From: Caryophanales bacterium UBA5026
GTDB lineage: Bacteria > Bacillota_I > Bacilli_A > RF39 > UBA660
Length of the DNA stretch: 59,818 nucleotides
Reading direction: 5' to 3'
Assembly (NCBI GenBank): GCA_002416285.1
Contig: DICM01000039.1
Location: 1-59,818, forward strand
Made by a program: the position numbers and the translations under genes. This document shows, piece by piece, positions 33,363-44,000 of this stretch. The number at the start of each line of letters is the position of its first letter. Within the stretch, counting starts at the first letter, position 1. Below the pieces are notes generated by a model. It searched no databases. It saw only the letters and a list, made by a program, of their open reading frames with translations, and was not told where the DNA came from.

Positions 33363-35045
33363 ATGTTTTTACAACCATTAGAGAAAATTATTGAAGAGGA
33401 ATTAAAGGAATTAGGATATGAAACAAAAATCAATATCCGTAAATCAAATCGACCAGATTTATGTGATTATCAATGTGATAATCTTTTCCAGTTAGCAAAA
33501 CAATATCATCAGAGTCCTATTGAATTAGGGGAAATAATAGAAAAGAAATTATTTGAAAATGAAAGAGTTAATCATTACGCGAATATCAGTTTTGTAAAAC
33601 CAGGATTTTTAAATATTATTTTAACAAGTGAATTTATAAATGAGATTTTAAGTGATATGCAAGAGGAACATTTCCACTTATCCACACCAGAAAAAGAGAA
33701 AACATTTTTCCTTGATTATGGTGGACCAAATGTAGCAAAGCCTCTTCATGTTGGGCATCTTAGAAGTGCTGTCGTTGGCGAGTCAATAAAAAGGATTATT
33801 GAGTTTGCTGGGCACAAAACTGTTTCAGATGTTCATTTAGGAGATTATGGATTACAGATAGGGCAAGTAATCTATGGAATTATTGAAGATAAAAAAGAGG
33901 ATTCTGAAATCACTTTAGAATATTTAGAGGAGCTTTATCCAAAAGTAAGTGGACTTTGTAAAGAAAATGAAGACATTTTAGAAAAATGTGCAACGATTAC
34001 CAAAGAATTACAGGATGGGAATTCCACTTATCAACATCTTTGGAAAATCATATTAAAAATTTCTGGAAATGATATCAAAAGGTTATATCAATATTTAGAT
34101 GTTCACTTTGATATATGGAAGGGTGAAAGTGACGCATATTCTTATATTGAATCATTAAAAAATGAATTACAGGAGAAAAATCTTTTAGAAGAAAGTAATG
34201 GAGCAAAAATAATACCTGTTGCTACATCTGATGACAAAAAGGAAATTCCACCACTTATTTTTGAAAAAAGTAACGGAGCCTATCTTTATGGGACAACTGA
34301 TTTAGCCACTATTAAAGAACGAGAAGAATTATATCATCCAGATCACTATATTTATATTGCAGATCTAAGACAGAGCCTTCATTTTGAACAGGTCTTTCGT
34401 GTCTGTGAAAAAGCATCACTCTCAAAAGCAACGTTTGAATTTTGTGGATTTGGAACGGTAAATGGTACCGATGGGAAGCCATTTAAAACAAGAAAAGGAG
34501 ATGCTCCTAAATTAGATAGTTTGTTCACTCAAGTAAAAGAAATTTTTATTGAAACAAAAGAAACTAATAAAATGATGAGTGAAGAAAATATCGATAAGAT
34601 TGTAAATGCCATATTAAAATTTGCTGATCTTCAAAATAATCGTGAGAGAAATTATATCTTTGATATTGCAAAATTCTCAGAAGTTGTCGGTAAGACTGGA
34701 CCATATGTGTTATATACTTATGTCCGCTTGCAAAAATTATTGGATAATGTCGAAATGATAAAATTCAATAAAACAATTTATAATACCATTGATCGAAATC
34801 TTCGATTGAAACTATTAGAGTTACCAACATCATTAGAATCTGCGTTTAATGAACGCATGCCACATTATATTGCTGACTATATTTATGATCTTTGTGTAGA
34901 AGCGAATAACTTTTATCAAAATAATCGAATGAGTGAACTTGAAGGAACTCAAAAAGAGCAGTGGCAGGCATTGTTAGCACTAACGAATCGAGTTTTAAAA
35001 GAGATGTTGAAGTTATTGGTGATAGATATCCCAACGGAAATGTAG
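33363..35045 (+). CDS. argS: Arginyl-tRNA synthetase
   Basis: 560 aa, normal length. An N-terminal additional domain precedes the class I catalytic core; HVGH at 129-132 (in KPLHVGHLRSAVVGES) is the HIGH motif. The KMSK-like loop reads KTRKGDAPK, as usual in ArgRS. A C-terminal anticodon-binding domain starts near 430 (GPYVLYTYVRLQKL). It charges tRNA-Arg. The start follows AAAGGAGAATTGAC. Its expression is set by the T-box in front of it. Confidence 0.97.
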   Translation: MFLQPLEKIIEEELKELGYETKINIRKSNRPDLCDYQCDNLFQLAKQYHQSPIELGEIIEKKLFENERVNHYANISFVKPGFLNIILTSEFINEILSDMQEEHFHLSTPEKEKTFFLDYGGPNVAKPLHVGHLRSAVVGESIKRIIEFAGHKTVSDVHLGDYGLQIGQVIYGIIEDKKEDSEITLEYLEELYPKVSGLCKENEDILEKCATITKELQDGNSTYQHLWKIILKISGNDIKRLYQYLDVHFDIWKGESDAYSYIESLKNELQEKNLLEESNGAKIIPVATSDDKKEIPPLIFEKSNGAYLYGTTDLATIKEREELYHPDHYIYIADLRQSLHFEQVFRVCEKASLSKATFEFCGFGTVNGTDGKPFKTRKGDAPKLDSLFTQVKEIFIETKETNKMMSEENIDKIVNAILKFADLQNNRERNYIFDIAKFSEVVGKTGPYVLYTYVRLQKLLDNVEMIKFNKTIYNTIDRNLRLKLLELPTSLESAFNERMPHYIADYIYDLCVEANNFYQNNRMSELEGTQKEQWQALLALTNRVLKEMLKLLVIDIPTEM

Positions 35046-35054
35046 GAGGAAAAT

Positions 35055-36059
35055 ATGAAAATATTAGTTACTGGTGGTACTGGATTTATTGGTAGTCACG
35101 CTTGTGTTGACTTGCTACAAAATGATCATGAGGTAGTAATAATTGATAATCTTTCAAATTCTCAAAAAGAAGTTATAGGATTTATTGAAACTATAACAAA
35201 AAAGAACGTGACTTTTTATGAAGGTGATGTTTGCAATAAACTCTTGCTAGAAAGTATTTTTAAAGAACATAAAATAGATGCAGTAATCCATTTTGCCGGA
35301 TACAAGGCAGTTGGCGAATCAGTGAAAAAACCACTTAAATACTATCAAAATAATTTGATTTCGACATTGACCTTGTTAGAAGTAATGGAAAAATATGAAT
35401 GTAAAAAATTAGTATTTTCATCAAGTGCAACAGTTTATGGAAATCCTGAAAAGTTACCAATCAAAGAGGATTTCTCGCTTTCAACAACGAATCCCTATGG
35501 AACAACAAAGTTATTTATCGAGCAGATATTACGCGATGTAAGCAATGCTGATGCTGGTTGGAGTATCGCATTATTACGTTATTTCAATCCTATTGGGGCT
35601 CATGAGAGTGGTCTCATTGGTGAAAATCCAAACGACATTCCTAATAATTTAATGCCATATATTGTGAAAGTAGCTACTAAGGAATTAGATCATTTAAATG
35701 TATTTGGAAATGATTATCCAACGCATGATGGGACAGGAGTTCGAGATTACATTCATGTTGTAGATCTAGCTCATGGCCATTTAAAAGCATTAGAATATTT
35801 AAATGAGCATACAGGAATCGAAGCCTATAATTTAGGAACAGGGGTTGGCTATAGTGTTTTAGATGTTGTCAAAACATTTGCCAAAGTAAATAATATTACA
35901 GTGCCTTATCAAATTGTGGCAAGAAGAGAAGGCGATATCGCATCATGTTATGCTGATGCTAGTAAAGCAGAACAACAACTTGGTTTTAAAACTACAAAAG
36001 GCTTAGAAGAAATGTGTAAAGATGCATATCATTTTGTAGAAATCAAAAAAGAAAAATAA
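35055..36059 (+). CDS. galE: UDP-glucose 4-epimerase
   Basis: 334 aa extended SDR. NAD is bound at TGGTGFIGSHACVDLL (7-22). The catalytic Ser lies in VFSSSATVYG, and Tyr-x3-Lys is seen in NPYGTTKLFIE. YFNPIGAHESG and VRDYIHVVDLAHGH are GalE signatures. It interconverts UDP-glucose and UDP-galactose, or the GlcNAc forms, feeding surface polysaccharide. It starts 10 bases after argS with AGGAGG, so it is likely co-transcribed and indirectly under the Arg T-box. Confidence 0.95.
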   Translation: MKILVTGGTGFIGSHACVDLLQNDHEVVIIDNLSNSQKEVIGFIETITKKNVTFYEGDVCNKLLLESIFKEHKIDAVIHFAGYKAVGESVKKPLKYYQNNLISTLTLLEVMEKYECKKLVFSSSATVYGNPEKLPIKEDFSLSTTNPYGTTKLFIEQILRDVSNADAGWSIALLRYFNPIGAHESGLIGENPNDIPNNLMPYIVKVATKELDHLNVFGNDYPTHDGTGVRDYIHVVDLAHGHLKALEYLNEHTGIEAYNLGTGVGYSVLDVVKTFAKVNNITVPYQIVARREGDIASCYADASKAEQQLGFKTTKGLEEMCKDAYHFVEIKKEK

Positions 36060-36103
36060 TATTGTTGAAAAATGCCGATTAAAAAGATTAGGAAAATAGA
36101 ACA

Positions 36104-36136
36104 AACACCTTTAAGATAGTTATCTGAGGTGTTTTT
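36104..36136 (+). terminator. Terminator whose 3' arm contains the next gene's ribosome site
   Basis: AACACCT (36104-36110) pairs with AGGTGTT (36127-36133), with inner AGATA/TCT pairing, then TTT. GAGGTG in the 3' arm is 5 bases from the ATG at 36137, the right distance for a ribosome site. Confidence 0.65.
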
Positions 36137-38299
36137 ATGTGGTTTACGACAAAATACAAACAGGAAATAAAGGAATTCTATCAAGATATAACAAGTAATA
36201 ATCGTTATATTACACTATTAGAAAGGCGAAATATAGAAGAGCACTATCAAATTGTTTACAAGCATTCTAAAAAGGAAATCTTCTCTAATACTAGTCGGAA
36301 ATTTCGATATAATTATCGAAATATCAATACTATAATTCAAAAAAATAATGAAATCTATATTAATGAAAAAATAAAAAAGTATCAAACATTACTATTTGTG
36401 AAAGGCTATCCACTCGATTCAGAACAACAGCGAGTTGTTTTTACTGAAGAGAAAAACACTTTAGTTCTAGCGGGAGCAGGAAGTGGAAAGACCTTGACGA
36501 TTATCGGTAGATTAAAATATTTAATATTAGGAAAAAATATCAATCTTGATGAAATTCTATGTATTACCTTTACAAATGAAGCAGTAAAAAATTTAAAACA
36601 AAGTATTGAACAAGAAATAGGAAAAGAAATAGAAGTACTCACATTTCATAAACTCGGATATCAAACGATAAAAGATTTTGAACCTAATATAGCCATCACA
36701 CCAACAAATACTCTGTCTAAAATCATTGATCATTATTTTGAGGATATAACAGAAAATGAACAGTTGATTCAAGAGATAGTCAATTACTTTTTGTTTTGGA
36801 TGCCTTATCAATTAGAACTTAAAAATATTGTTTTATTTGATAAAGAGAAAAATATAACAACAAAGGAAGAAATAATTTTATGCAATTATTTTTATTTGAA
36901 TGGGGTCTCCTATCAAGTGAATCATCATCATATTGGAAATCTCCACTTTTCCACTATTTTTCTAAAAGAAAAAAAGATTTATTTGCAATTTTACCCACTT
37001 TTCAACAATTATTTCGATGCAGTAGGAAAAATTCGTACTTATCATCGAATCGAAAAGCATCATTTAATCGAGTTTTATCCGATTGATTTTGAGGATAATA
37101 CTATTTTTGAAAAAATAGAAGGCCTTATTAAAACCTATCAAATAAAATTATACCCACAAAAACCATATCTAATTTATCAATTAATTAAGAATCAAGTTGG
37201 GATGAATTACTTTCATATTTTAAAACAACAATTACAAACATTCATCCACCTATTAAAATCAAATGGGGGAAATTATATTAGTATTTTAGAATATCAAACA
37301 GAGTCTCTTAAAAATAAGAATCAATTTATTCAAAAGAAAGAAAATTTGTTTTTTTACTTATTACAAAATATCTATATGGAGTATTGTAATTATTTAGAAG
37401 AAAACAGGCAAATTGATTTTGATGATATGTTATGTAGAGGAGCAGAGTATGTAAAGGAATATGGAATTAAAAAGCCCTACAAATACATTATCATTGATGA
37501 ATATCAAGATACTTCCTATACAAGATACGCTTTAATTAAAGCGATTCAGAAACAAACTGGCGCTAGTATCTTAGCAGTCGGCGATGATTGGCAATCTATT
37601 TATCGATTTACAGGGTGTAATTTGGATATGTTTTTAAAATTTAAAGATTATTATGGAGATACAGAAGTTTTAAAGATTCAAACAACTTATCGAAACTGTC
37701 AGCAACTGATCGATGTTGCTGGCCATTTCATTATGCAAAATAAGGCACAATTAAAAAAGAAATTACATTCCAATAAAAATATTTTAAAACCGATTAAAGT
37801 CATGTTCTACGAAAATAAACTAGAAATATTAAAGGATCTACTTGAAATTTTATCAGAATCAGATTCAGGAGATATATTTTTATTAGGTAGAAATCATAGT
37901 GATCTCTCTTTTCTTGATCGAGAATTTAAAATTGAAAAAAATAAGATTGTTTTTTTACCTTGTCCTCAATTAAATATACTATTTTATACCATTCATGCAT
38001 CAAAAGGATTAGAGGCAGATACTGTTATCATTTTAAATAACGAAGATAAATTATTAGGCTTTCCAAATCAAATTATGGAGGATAAATTATTTCGCTATGT
38101 GTTAAAAAATGATAGCTATCCATTTGAAGAAGAAAGGAGACTTTTTTATGTCGCTCTTACTCGAACAAAACAAAATTGCTACTTACTTGTTCCTAAAAAA
38201 AATCCTTCTTGTTTTTTCTTGGAATTACAAAAACATTATTTAACTCATCTAGAATATTTTCTGGGCAATAAAATAAAAAATAGAACTATTCACAAGTAA
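36137..38299 (+). CDS. UvrD/PcrA-like superfamily 1 helicase (helicase IV type)
   Basis: 720 aa. About 90 residues of a distinct N-terminal domain precede Walker A LAGAGSGKT (111-119). FTNEAVKNLK (motif Ia), IIIDEYQDTSYTRY (Walker B, II), AVGDDWQSIYRFTG (III), TIHASKGLEADTVII (V) and RLFYVALTRTK (VI) are all seen. The N-terminal extension and the GDDWQSIY wording resemble DNA helicase IV rather than PcrA. It would unwind DNA with ATP in repair or restart. No nuclease domain is seen. Confidence 0.9.
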   Translation: MWFTTKYKQEIKEFYQDITSNNRYITLLERRNIEEHYQIVYKHSKKEIFSNTSRKFRYNYRNINTIIQKNNEIYINEKIKKYQTLLFVKGYPLDSEQQRVVFTEEKNTLVLAGAGSGKTLTIIGRLKYLILGKNINLDEILCITFTNEAVKNLKQSIEQEIGKEIEVLTFHKLGYQTIKDFEPNIAITPTNTLSKIIDHYFEDITENEQLIQEIVNYFLFWMPYQLELKNIVLFDKEKNITTKEEIILCNYFYLNGVSYQVNHHHIGNLHFSTIFLKEKKIYLQFYPLFNNYFDAVGKIRTYHRIEKHHLIEFYPIDFEDNTIFEKIEGLIKTYQIKLYPQKPYLIYQLIKNQVGMNYFHILKQQLQTFIHLLKSNGGNYISILEYQTESLKNKNQFIQKKENLFFYLLQNIYMEYCNYLEENRQIDFDDMLCRGAEYVKEYGIKKPYKYIIIDEYQDTSYTRYALIKAIQKQTGASILAVGDDWQSIYRFTGCNLDMFLKFKDYYGDTEVLKIQTTYRNCQQLIDVAGHFIMQNKAQLKKKLHSNKNILKPIKVMFYENKLEILKDLLEILSESDSGDIFLLGRNHSDLSFLDREFKIEKNKIVFLPCPQLNILFYTIHASKGLEADTVIILNNEDKLLGFPNQIMEDKLFRYVLKNDSYPFEEERRLFYVALTRTKQNCYLLVPKKNPSCFFLELQKHYLTHLEYFLGNKIKNRTIHK

Positions 38300-38421
38300 C
38301 TTCAAAACGTGATACAATAGTGATGTAGAACTGTACATTTGTTTGATGAAATATTTTATTAAATGTCGGTATATAATTATATTCATTATTATTTTAAAAC
38401 AAATTATAAAGTGTAAATTAA

Positions 38422-38688
38422 ATGGAAAGGAAAATAAAGTTGAAATGGATTTATTTTGTTATTATCAATATATTTGTCTTTTTACTCTGTTGGTATGATA
38501 AAGTATTGAGTAAAAAAAAGAAATATCGTATTGCTGAATTGTATTTTTTTCTATTTTCCGCTTTAGGTGGAGCAATTGGTATGTGGATTTCCATGTATCT
38601 ATTTCACCACAAAACAAAGAAGTGGTATTTTGTCTATGGAATATCAATTTTAGTCATTTTTTCTATTTTTTTAATCATAGGGAGGTAA
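38422..38688 (+). CDS. DUF1294 small membrane protein
   Basis: 88 aa with three to four hydrophobic helices. The DUF1294 hallmark is clear: KYRIAELYFFLFSALGGAIG followed by MYLFHHKTKK. Function unknown. A TTG at 38440 after GGAAAGG is an alternative start. It lies 3 bases before addB and is probably the first gene of the addBA operon. Confidence 0.82.
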   Translation: MERKIKLKWIYFVIINIFVFLLCWYDKVLSKKKKYRIAELYFFLFSALGGAIGMWISMYLFHHKTKKWYFVYGISILVIFSIFLIIGR

Positions 38689-38691
38689 CGT

Positions 38692-41061
38692 ATGCAGAAA
38701 CTAATTATTGCGCCTAATTCACAAAAGAATAAAATTTTAAAGCACTTGGATGGTCAGCATCTATTCCCTTTTAAAATAATGTCTTTAAAAGAAATAGAGG
38801 AGCAATTGTTTTTTAAGTTTAGCAAAAGAGCGATTTACGAATTAATGAAAAAAGAGAATATAAAATATTCTATTGCCACTATGTATTTGAATCAATTACC
38901 AAAATTATTATATGGATCGGTTTCTTTTCCGAAAAAGAATAAACTAGAAGGTTTAAAAAATTGGTTAGAAGAGCAAGACTTATTAGAATATAATCCTTAT
39001 TTTATAAATTATCTTAAACAGACTGTAATTGAAATCTATGGATATAGTCCATTAAAAAAAGAGGAACAAATATTAATAGAACGTTTAAAAAAAATAACTG
39101 AAGTTACAATCATTGACCCTACAATAGAAAAATCGATATCTACGGTTTACGAAGCTGAAACGATGGAAGCAGAGGTCCTATTTGTTCTCCTTGAAATCTT
39201 AAAACATCATGGAAACGGAATCCCTTTTTCAGATATCCAACTAATCTATGATGAAACTTACCAAACGACAGTGGAGAGATTGTTTGATTGGTTTCATATT
39301 CCATTATCAAAATCTCCTTCCATTCCGATTTATGGTACCGTAATATGGCACCAGATAAGAGATTTACTAAAGAAGAATGATTCTTTTGACAAAGTAAACG
39401 GGGAACTCGAAAAACTACGTGATACCTGGACTGATGTTCAAAAGAGAATGGCTCGAAAAATAATACAGATAAGCAGTAGTTATGCATCGCTTCCTTTAGA
39501 TGAAATCACCATTGATTGTATTGAAGAAGAAGTAAAGAAATCCACTATTACCAGTTTCATCAATAAAAAGGGCGTTCGTATCTGCTCACTTGATGAGATG
39601 GAGGATAGTCCTTGCTATCTACTTGGATTCAATCAAGGAATTTACCCAGTTATTGAAACGGATATTGATTATTTTACCGATAATGAAAAAAAACTTTTAA
39701 ACTGCTCTACTAGCTCAGAAAATAATATAATTATAAAAAAAAGATTTGAACAGCAAATCTTCTCTAATCGTAATTTAACAATTTCTTATAAGAAAAAGAC
39801 ACCATTTGAATCATTCTATCCATCTTCTTTTATTCAAGAATGGGGACTTCAAGTTCAAAAAGTAAATCTAAGTAACATTTATCACTACTCTCATTTATAT
39901 AATAAACTTAGTTTTGCAAAAGTTCAGGATGTCGAGAGGAAGTACAATGTAAAAGCAGCTGAACTCGCATCCCTAGCTGCAACTTATCCGGATTTGCCCT
40001 ATTATAGTTATGATAATCAATTTACTTGTATTGATCAAAATCAATTAAAAGAAAGTTGGAATCGTAAATTACTGCTTTCCTATAGTCATTTAGATCATTT
40101 CTATCGTTGTGGTTTTCGCTACTATATTGCTCATGTATTACATCTTGAACAATATGAAGAGACGTTTGCAGTTTTATTAGGAAATCTATTTCACGAAATT
40201 TTATCAGTCGCTTTTTTACCGGAATTCCATTTTGAAAATTGTTGGAATCAGTTTTTAGAAAAACGACATTTATCAAAAAAGGATAAGTTCTTTCTTGAAG
40301 AATTAAAAGGTAAATTAAAATTTGTAATAGAGACAATAAAAAAACAAGAATTATATAGTGATTATAAAAATGCTCTTTACGAAGAAAAGATATATATCCA
40401 TAAAGAACGTGAAATACCCGTTACTTTTATGGGAATAATTGATAAACTAAAATATTATGAAGAGAATAATTCCACTTATGTTGCTGTTATTGATTATAAG
40501 ACTGGTACTCCTAATACCAATCTAAACAATACGATTTATGGTATCGATATGCAGCTACCAATTTATCTTTATTTAACAAAACATTTAAATAAACTCCAAA
40601 ACGTTAAGGTAACAGGATTTTATCTACAAAGAATATTAAACAAAGAATTGAATTATGATCCATCAAAAAATTATGAGCAGGCAAAAAAGGAACAATTAAA
40701 ATTAGAAGGATATAGTACCAGTCAGGAAGATGTTTTAGAACATTTCGACCATACCTATCAAGATAGTGAAATGATTAAGAGTATGAAATTATCAAAAAAT
40801 GGATTCTATAGTTATGCAAAAGTGTTGGATCCTGAGAAAATGGAACGCTTAGTCGAATTAACTGAGAAAAAAATAGATGAGGCAATTGATTTAATTCTAA
40901 AAGCAGACTTTAAAATCAATCCGAAAAGGATTAATGGACAAATAAAAGGATGTGAATACTGTTCCTTTAAGGATTTATGTTATCTTCAAGAAAAGGATTA
41001 TATCGATTATGAAGAATATAAAAATTTAGATTTTTTAGGGGGTGAGGAACATGGCGAATAA
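38692..41061 (+). CDS. addB: ATP-dependent nuclease subunit B (AddB/RexB-like)
   Basis: 789 aa, shorter than the ~1,160 aa of B. subtilis AddB. The N-terminal half is helicase-like without a clear Walker A. The C-terminal PD-(D/E)xK nuclease is seen: FHEIL near 498, VAVIDYKTGTP near 597, YLQR. Four cysteines, one at CGFRYY and three at CEYCSFKDLC, fit the iron-sulfur cluster that staples the nuclease domain. With AddA it resects double-strand ends for RecA loading. RBS GGGAGG; it overlaps addA by 11 bases. Confidence 0.88.
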   Translation: MQKLIIAPNSQKNKILKHLDGQHLFPFKIMSLKEIEEQLFFKFSKRAIYELMKKENIKYSIATMYLNQLPKLLYGSVSFPKKNKLEGLKNWLEEQDLLEYNPYFINYLKQTVIEIYGYSPLKKEEQILIERLKKITEVTIIDPTIEKSISTVYEAETMEAEVLFVLLEILKHHGNGIPFSDIQLIYDETYQTTVERLFDWFHIPLSKSPSIPIYGTVIWHQIRDLLKKNDSFDKVNGELEKLRDTWTDVQKRMARKIIQISSSYASLPLDEITIDCIEEEVKKSTITSFINKKGVRICSLDEMEDSPCYLLGFNQGIYPVIETDIDYFTDNEKKLLNCSTSSENNIIIKKRFEQQIFSNRNLTISYKKKTPFESFYPSSFIQEWGLQVQKVNLSNIYHYSHLYNKLSFAKVQDVERKYNVKAAELASLAATYPDLPYYSYDNQFTCIDQNQLKESWNRKLLLSYSHLDHFYRCGFRYYIAHVLHLEQYEETFAVLLGNLFHEILSVAFLPEFHFENCWNQFLEKRHLSKKDKFFLEELKGKLKFVIETIKKQELYSDYKNALYEEKIYIHKEREIPVTFMGIIDKLKYYEENNSTYVAVIDYKTGTPNTNLNNTIYGIDMQLPIYLYLTKHLNKLQNVKVTGFYLQRILNKELNYDPSKNYEQAKKEQLKLEGYSTSQEDVLEHFDHTYQDSEMIKSMKLSKNGFYSYAKVLDPEKMERLVELTEKKIDEAIDLILKADFKINPKRINGQIKGCEYCSFKDLCYLQEKDYIDYEEYKNLDFLGGEEHGE

Positions 41062-44000
41062 ATGGACTGATGAACAGTTAGAAGCAATACAATCAGAGGG
41101 TACTTCTATTATCGTAAGTGCGGGAGCAGGAAGTGGAAAAACAGCAGTATTGACAGAGCGGGTACTTCGTAAACTAAAAGAAGGGACATCAGTTTCTGAA
41201 TTGTTAATTTTAACTTTTACCAAAGCTGCCGCTGCTGAGATGAAAGAGCGAATTCGTAGTGCAATTAGAAAAGAACCTTCATTAAAAGAGGAACTTGAAA
41301 AAATAGATAGTGCCTATATCACAACCTTTGATTCCTTTGCCTTATCAGTTGTAAAAAGGTATCATTATCTACTTAATATTTCCCCCAATGTCAGTATTAT
41401 GGAATCAAGTATGGTTGAACTTAAAAAAAAGGAAATTGTTGATGCTATTTTTGATTCCTATTATGAAATGGAATATGAACCATTTCTAAAAGTAATTAGA
41501 GACTTCTGTTTGAAAGATGATACAGAGATCAAAAACAGTATTTTTAGCATTGCTAGTAAATTAGAATTATTAAGTAATAAAAAAGAATATTTAGAAAATT
41601 ATTTAGATTCCTATTATAAAGATGAGAATATAGATAAAATCATTCGACAATATATGGAATTATTATTTGAAAAACGAGAGATTTTAATTGAACTTCTAGA
41701 TTCTATTGAAGACAATGTAAGCAGTGAATATCGTAATCAAATCACGACTAGTTTAAAAACTTTACTAGAAGCAACTACTTACGAGGAACTAAAGATAGAT
41801 GTTAAATTACCGAATCTTCCAAGAGGAACAGAAGAAGGAGGTAAAAAAGCGAAAGAAGTATTTACCTCCGCTTTAAAGGAATTCCAGGCATTACTTACTT
41901 ATTCTTCGGTAGAGGAAATAAAAAACGATATTTTCTCAACCAGATATATTGCCCAAATATTCGTTTTAGCACTTCAACGGTATTTTGAGGATTTAGAACA
42001 ATTTAAAAAGAATTATGATCAATATGAATTTCAGGATATTGCTATCTATGCAATTCACTTAGTACAAAATTACCCTGAAGTCGCACAAGAACTAAAATCA
42101 AGTTTCAAAGAAATTATGATCGATGAATATCAGGATACTAATGATTTACAGGAAACCTTTATCTCGTGTATTTCCAATCATAATGTCTACATGGTTGGAG
42201 ATATCAAGCAGTCTATTTATCGATTCCGAAATGCCAATCCGTATATTTTCAAAGGAAAATATGATCGTTATAGAGATGGTATCGATGGTCAGAAAATTGA
42301 TTTAAATAAGAACTTTCGCTCAAGAAGAGAAGTTTTAGATGATGTTAATTTGATTTTTAATGCAATAATGGATGATATTCTCGGTGGGGCTGATTATCCA
42401 AATGGCCACCAGATGATCCATGGCAATCAAACTTATGATAATGAAGGTAAGACTAATCAAAATTACCATATGGAAATTTTAGAATATCCAAATTTAAAAG
42501 GAAATCCTTATACAACTACAGAAGTAGAGGCCTTTTTAATCGCCAATGATATTAAAAAAAGAGTATTAAATAAAGAAATGATTTTTGATAAAGATTCTAA
42601 AATGTTAAGAGCGATTACTTATTCAGATTTTGTTATTTTAATGGATCGTGCAACTAATTTTGATTTGTATAAAAAAATCTTTGAATATAAGGGAATTCCA
42701 CTTGCTATTTTTAAAGATGAAACAATTCATAGTGGATATGATATGGATATTTTACGTAATCTTTTGACAATGATTGTTAAGATTAAGAAAGAAGAGTATG
42801 ATACAGAATATCAATATTGTTTCGTCAGTGTTGCGCGAAGTTATCTATTTCGATATGAGGATGAAGCTATTTTTAATTGGATTGTAATGCGAAAAACATA
42901 TGAAACAGAGTTATATAAACTAGCAAAAGATATTGCTGATCAATTAGATGATTTGGATAATCATCGATTGCTGACAATCGTTTTAAAACAGTTTCAATTT
43001 TATGAAAAGATTATTACAGTTGGTGATGTAGAAAAGAGTATGATTCGGTTTGATTACCTCTATGGAATTGCAGATTCTCTTACTTCTTCCGGCTATGATA
43101 TCTATGATTTCATTCATTACTTTGTTCAATTAAAGGAAGAAGAACAAGATATTCGATATTCACTAAATACGGATTTAGGAGATAGTGTTAAAATTATGAC
43201 AATTCATAAATCCAAAGGATTAGAGTATCCAATCTGTTATTTTAGTGGTTTAAAATCTACTTTTAATATGAGTGATTTAAAGGAGAGATTTCTGTTTGAT
43301 CCAAATTATGGTATGATTCTACCGATATTAAAGGATGGTATTGGAACGACAGTTGTCAAAGATTTACTAAAAAATTCCTCATTAAAAGAGGAAATATCTG
43401 AAAAGATAAGATTATTTTATGTCGCATTAACAAGAAGTAAAGAAAAAATAATTTTATTATTACCAGAAACAGATCATAATAGTAATTTAGATTATAACAC
43501 ACGGTTACATTATAGAAGCTTTGCTGATATGTTATATTCTGTATATCCTATTATCGAAAATTATATTGAGAAGATTGATTTAGATAAATTACAATTGACA
43601 AAAGAATATCGAGGAACAACAAAGATTAATCAAATCGTTCGTGAGAAAGTAGATCCATATCAAGTGAAAGAAGTTAACTTGGAGATAGAATTGTCTGATG
43701 CACACTCATTTTCAAAAGAAGTACTTAGTTTTATTTCTAGAGAAGAAGAAGAGAATATGAAATTTGGGCGGAGATTTCATCAACTTTTGGAACAAATTGA
43801 TTTTCAAACACCGAATTATGAATTTATGTCAGAAGTTGAAAAAAAGAAAATAAAGGCTTTTTTATCGACTGAATTATTTTCAAGTACTCCAACAGCTAGT
43901 TATAAAGAATATGAATTTTATTGTGATGAACTACATGGAATCATTGATTTATTACTGGAATATGAAGATCATTTCGCACTTGTTGATTACAAATTAAAAA

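Noticed and set aside
38357..38370. 14-mer TATTAAATGTCGGT repeated at 52264-52277
   Set aside because: A single short AT-rich match in unrelated spacers with no shared structure; could be chance.
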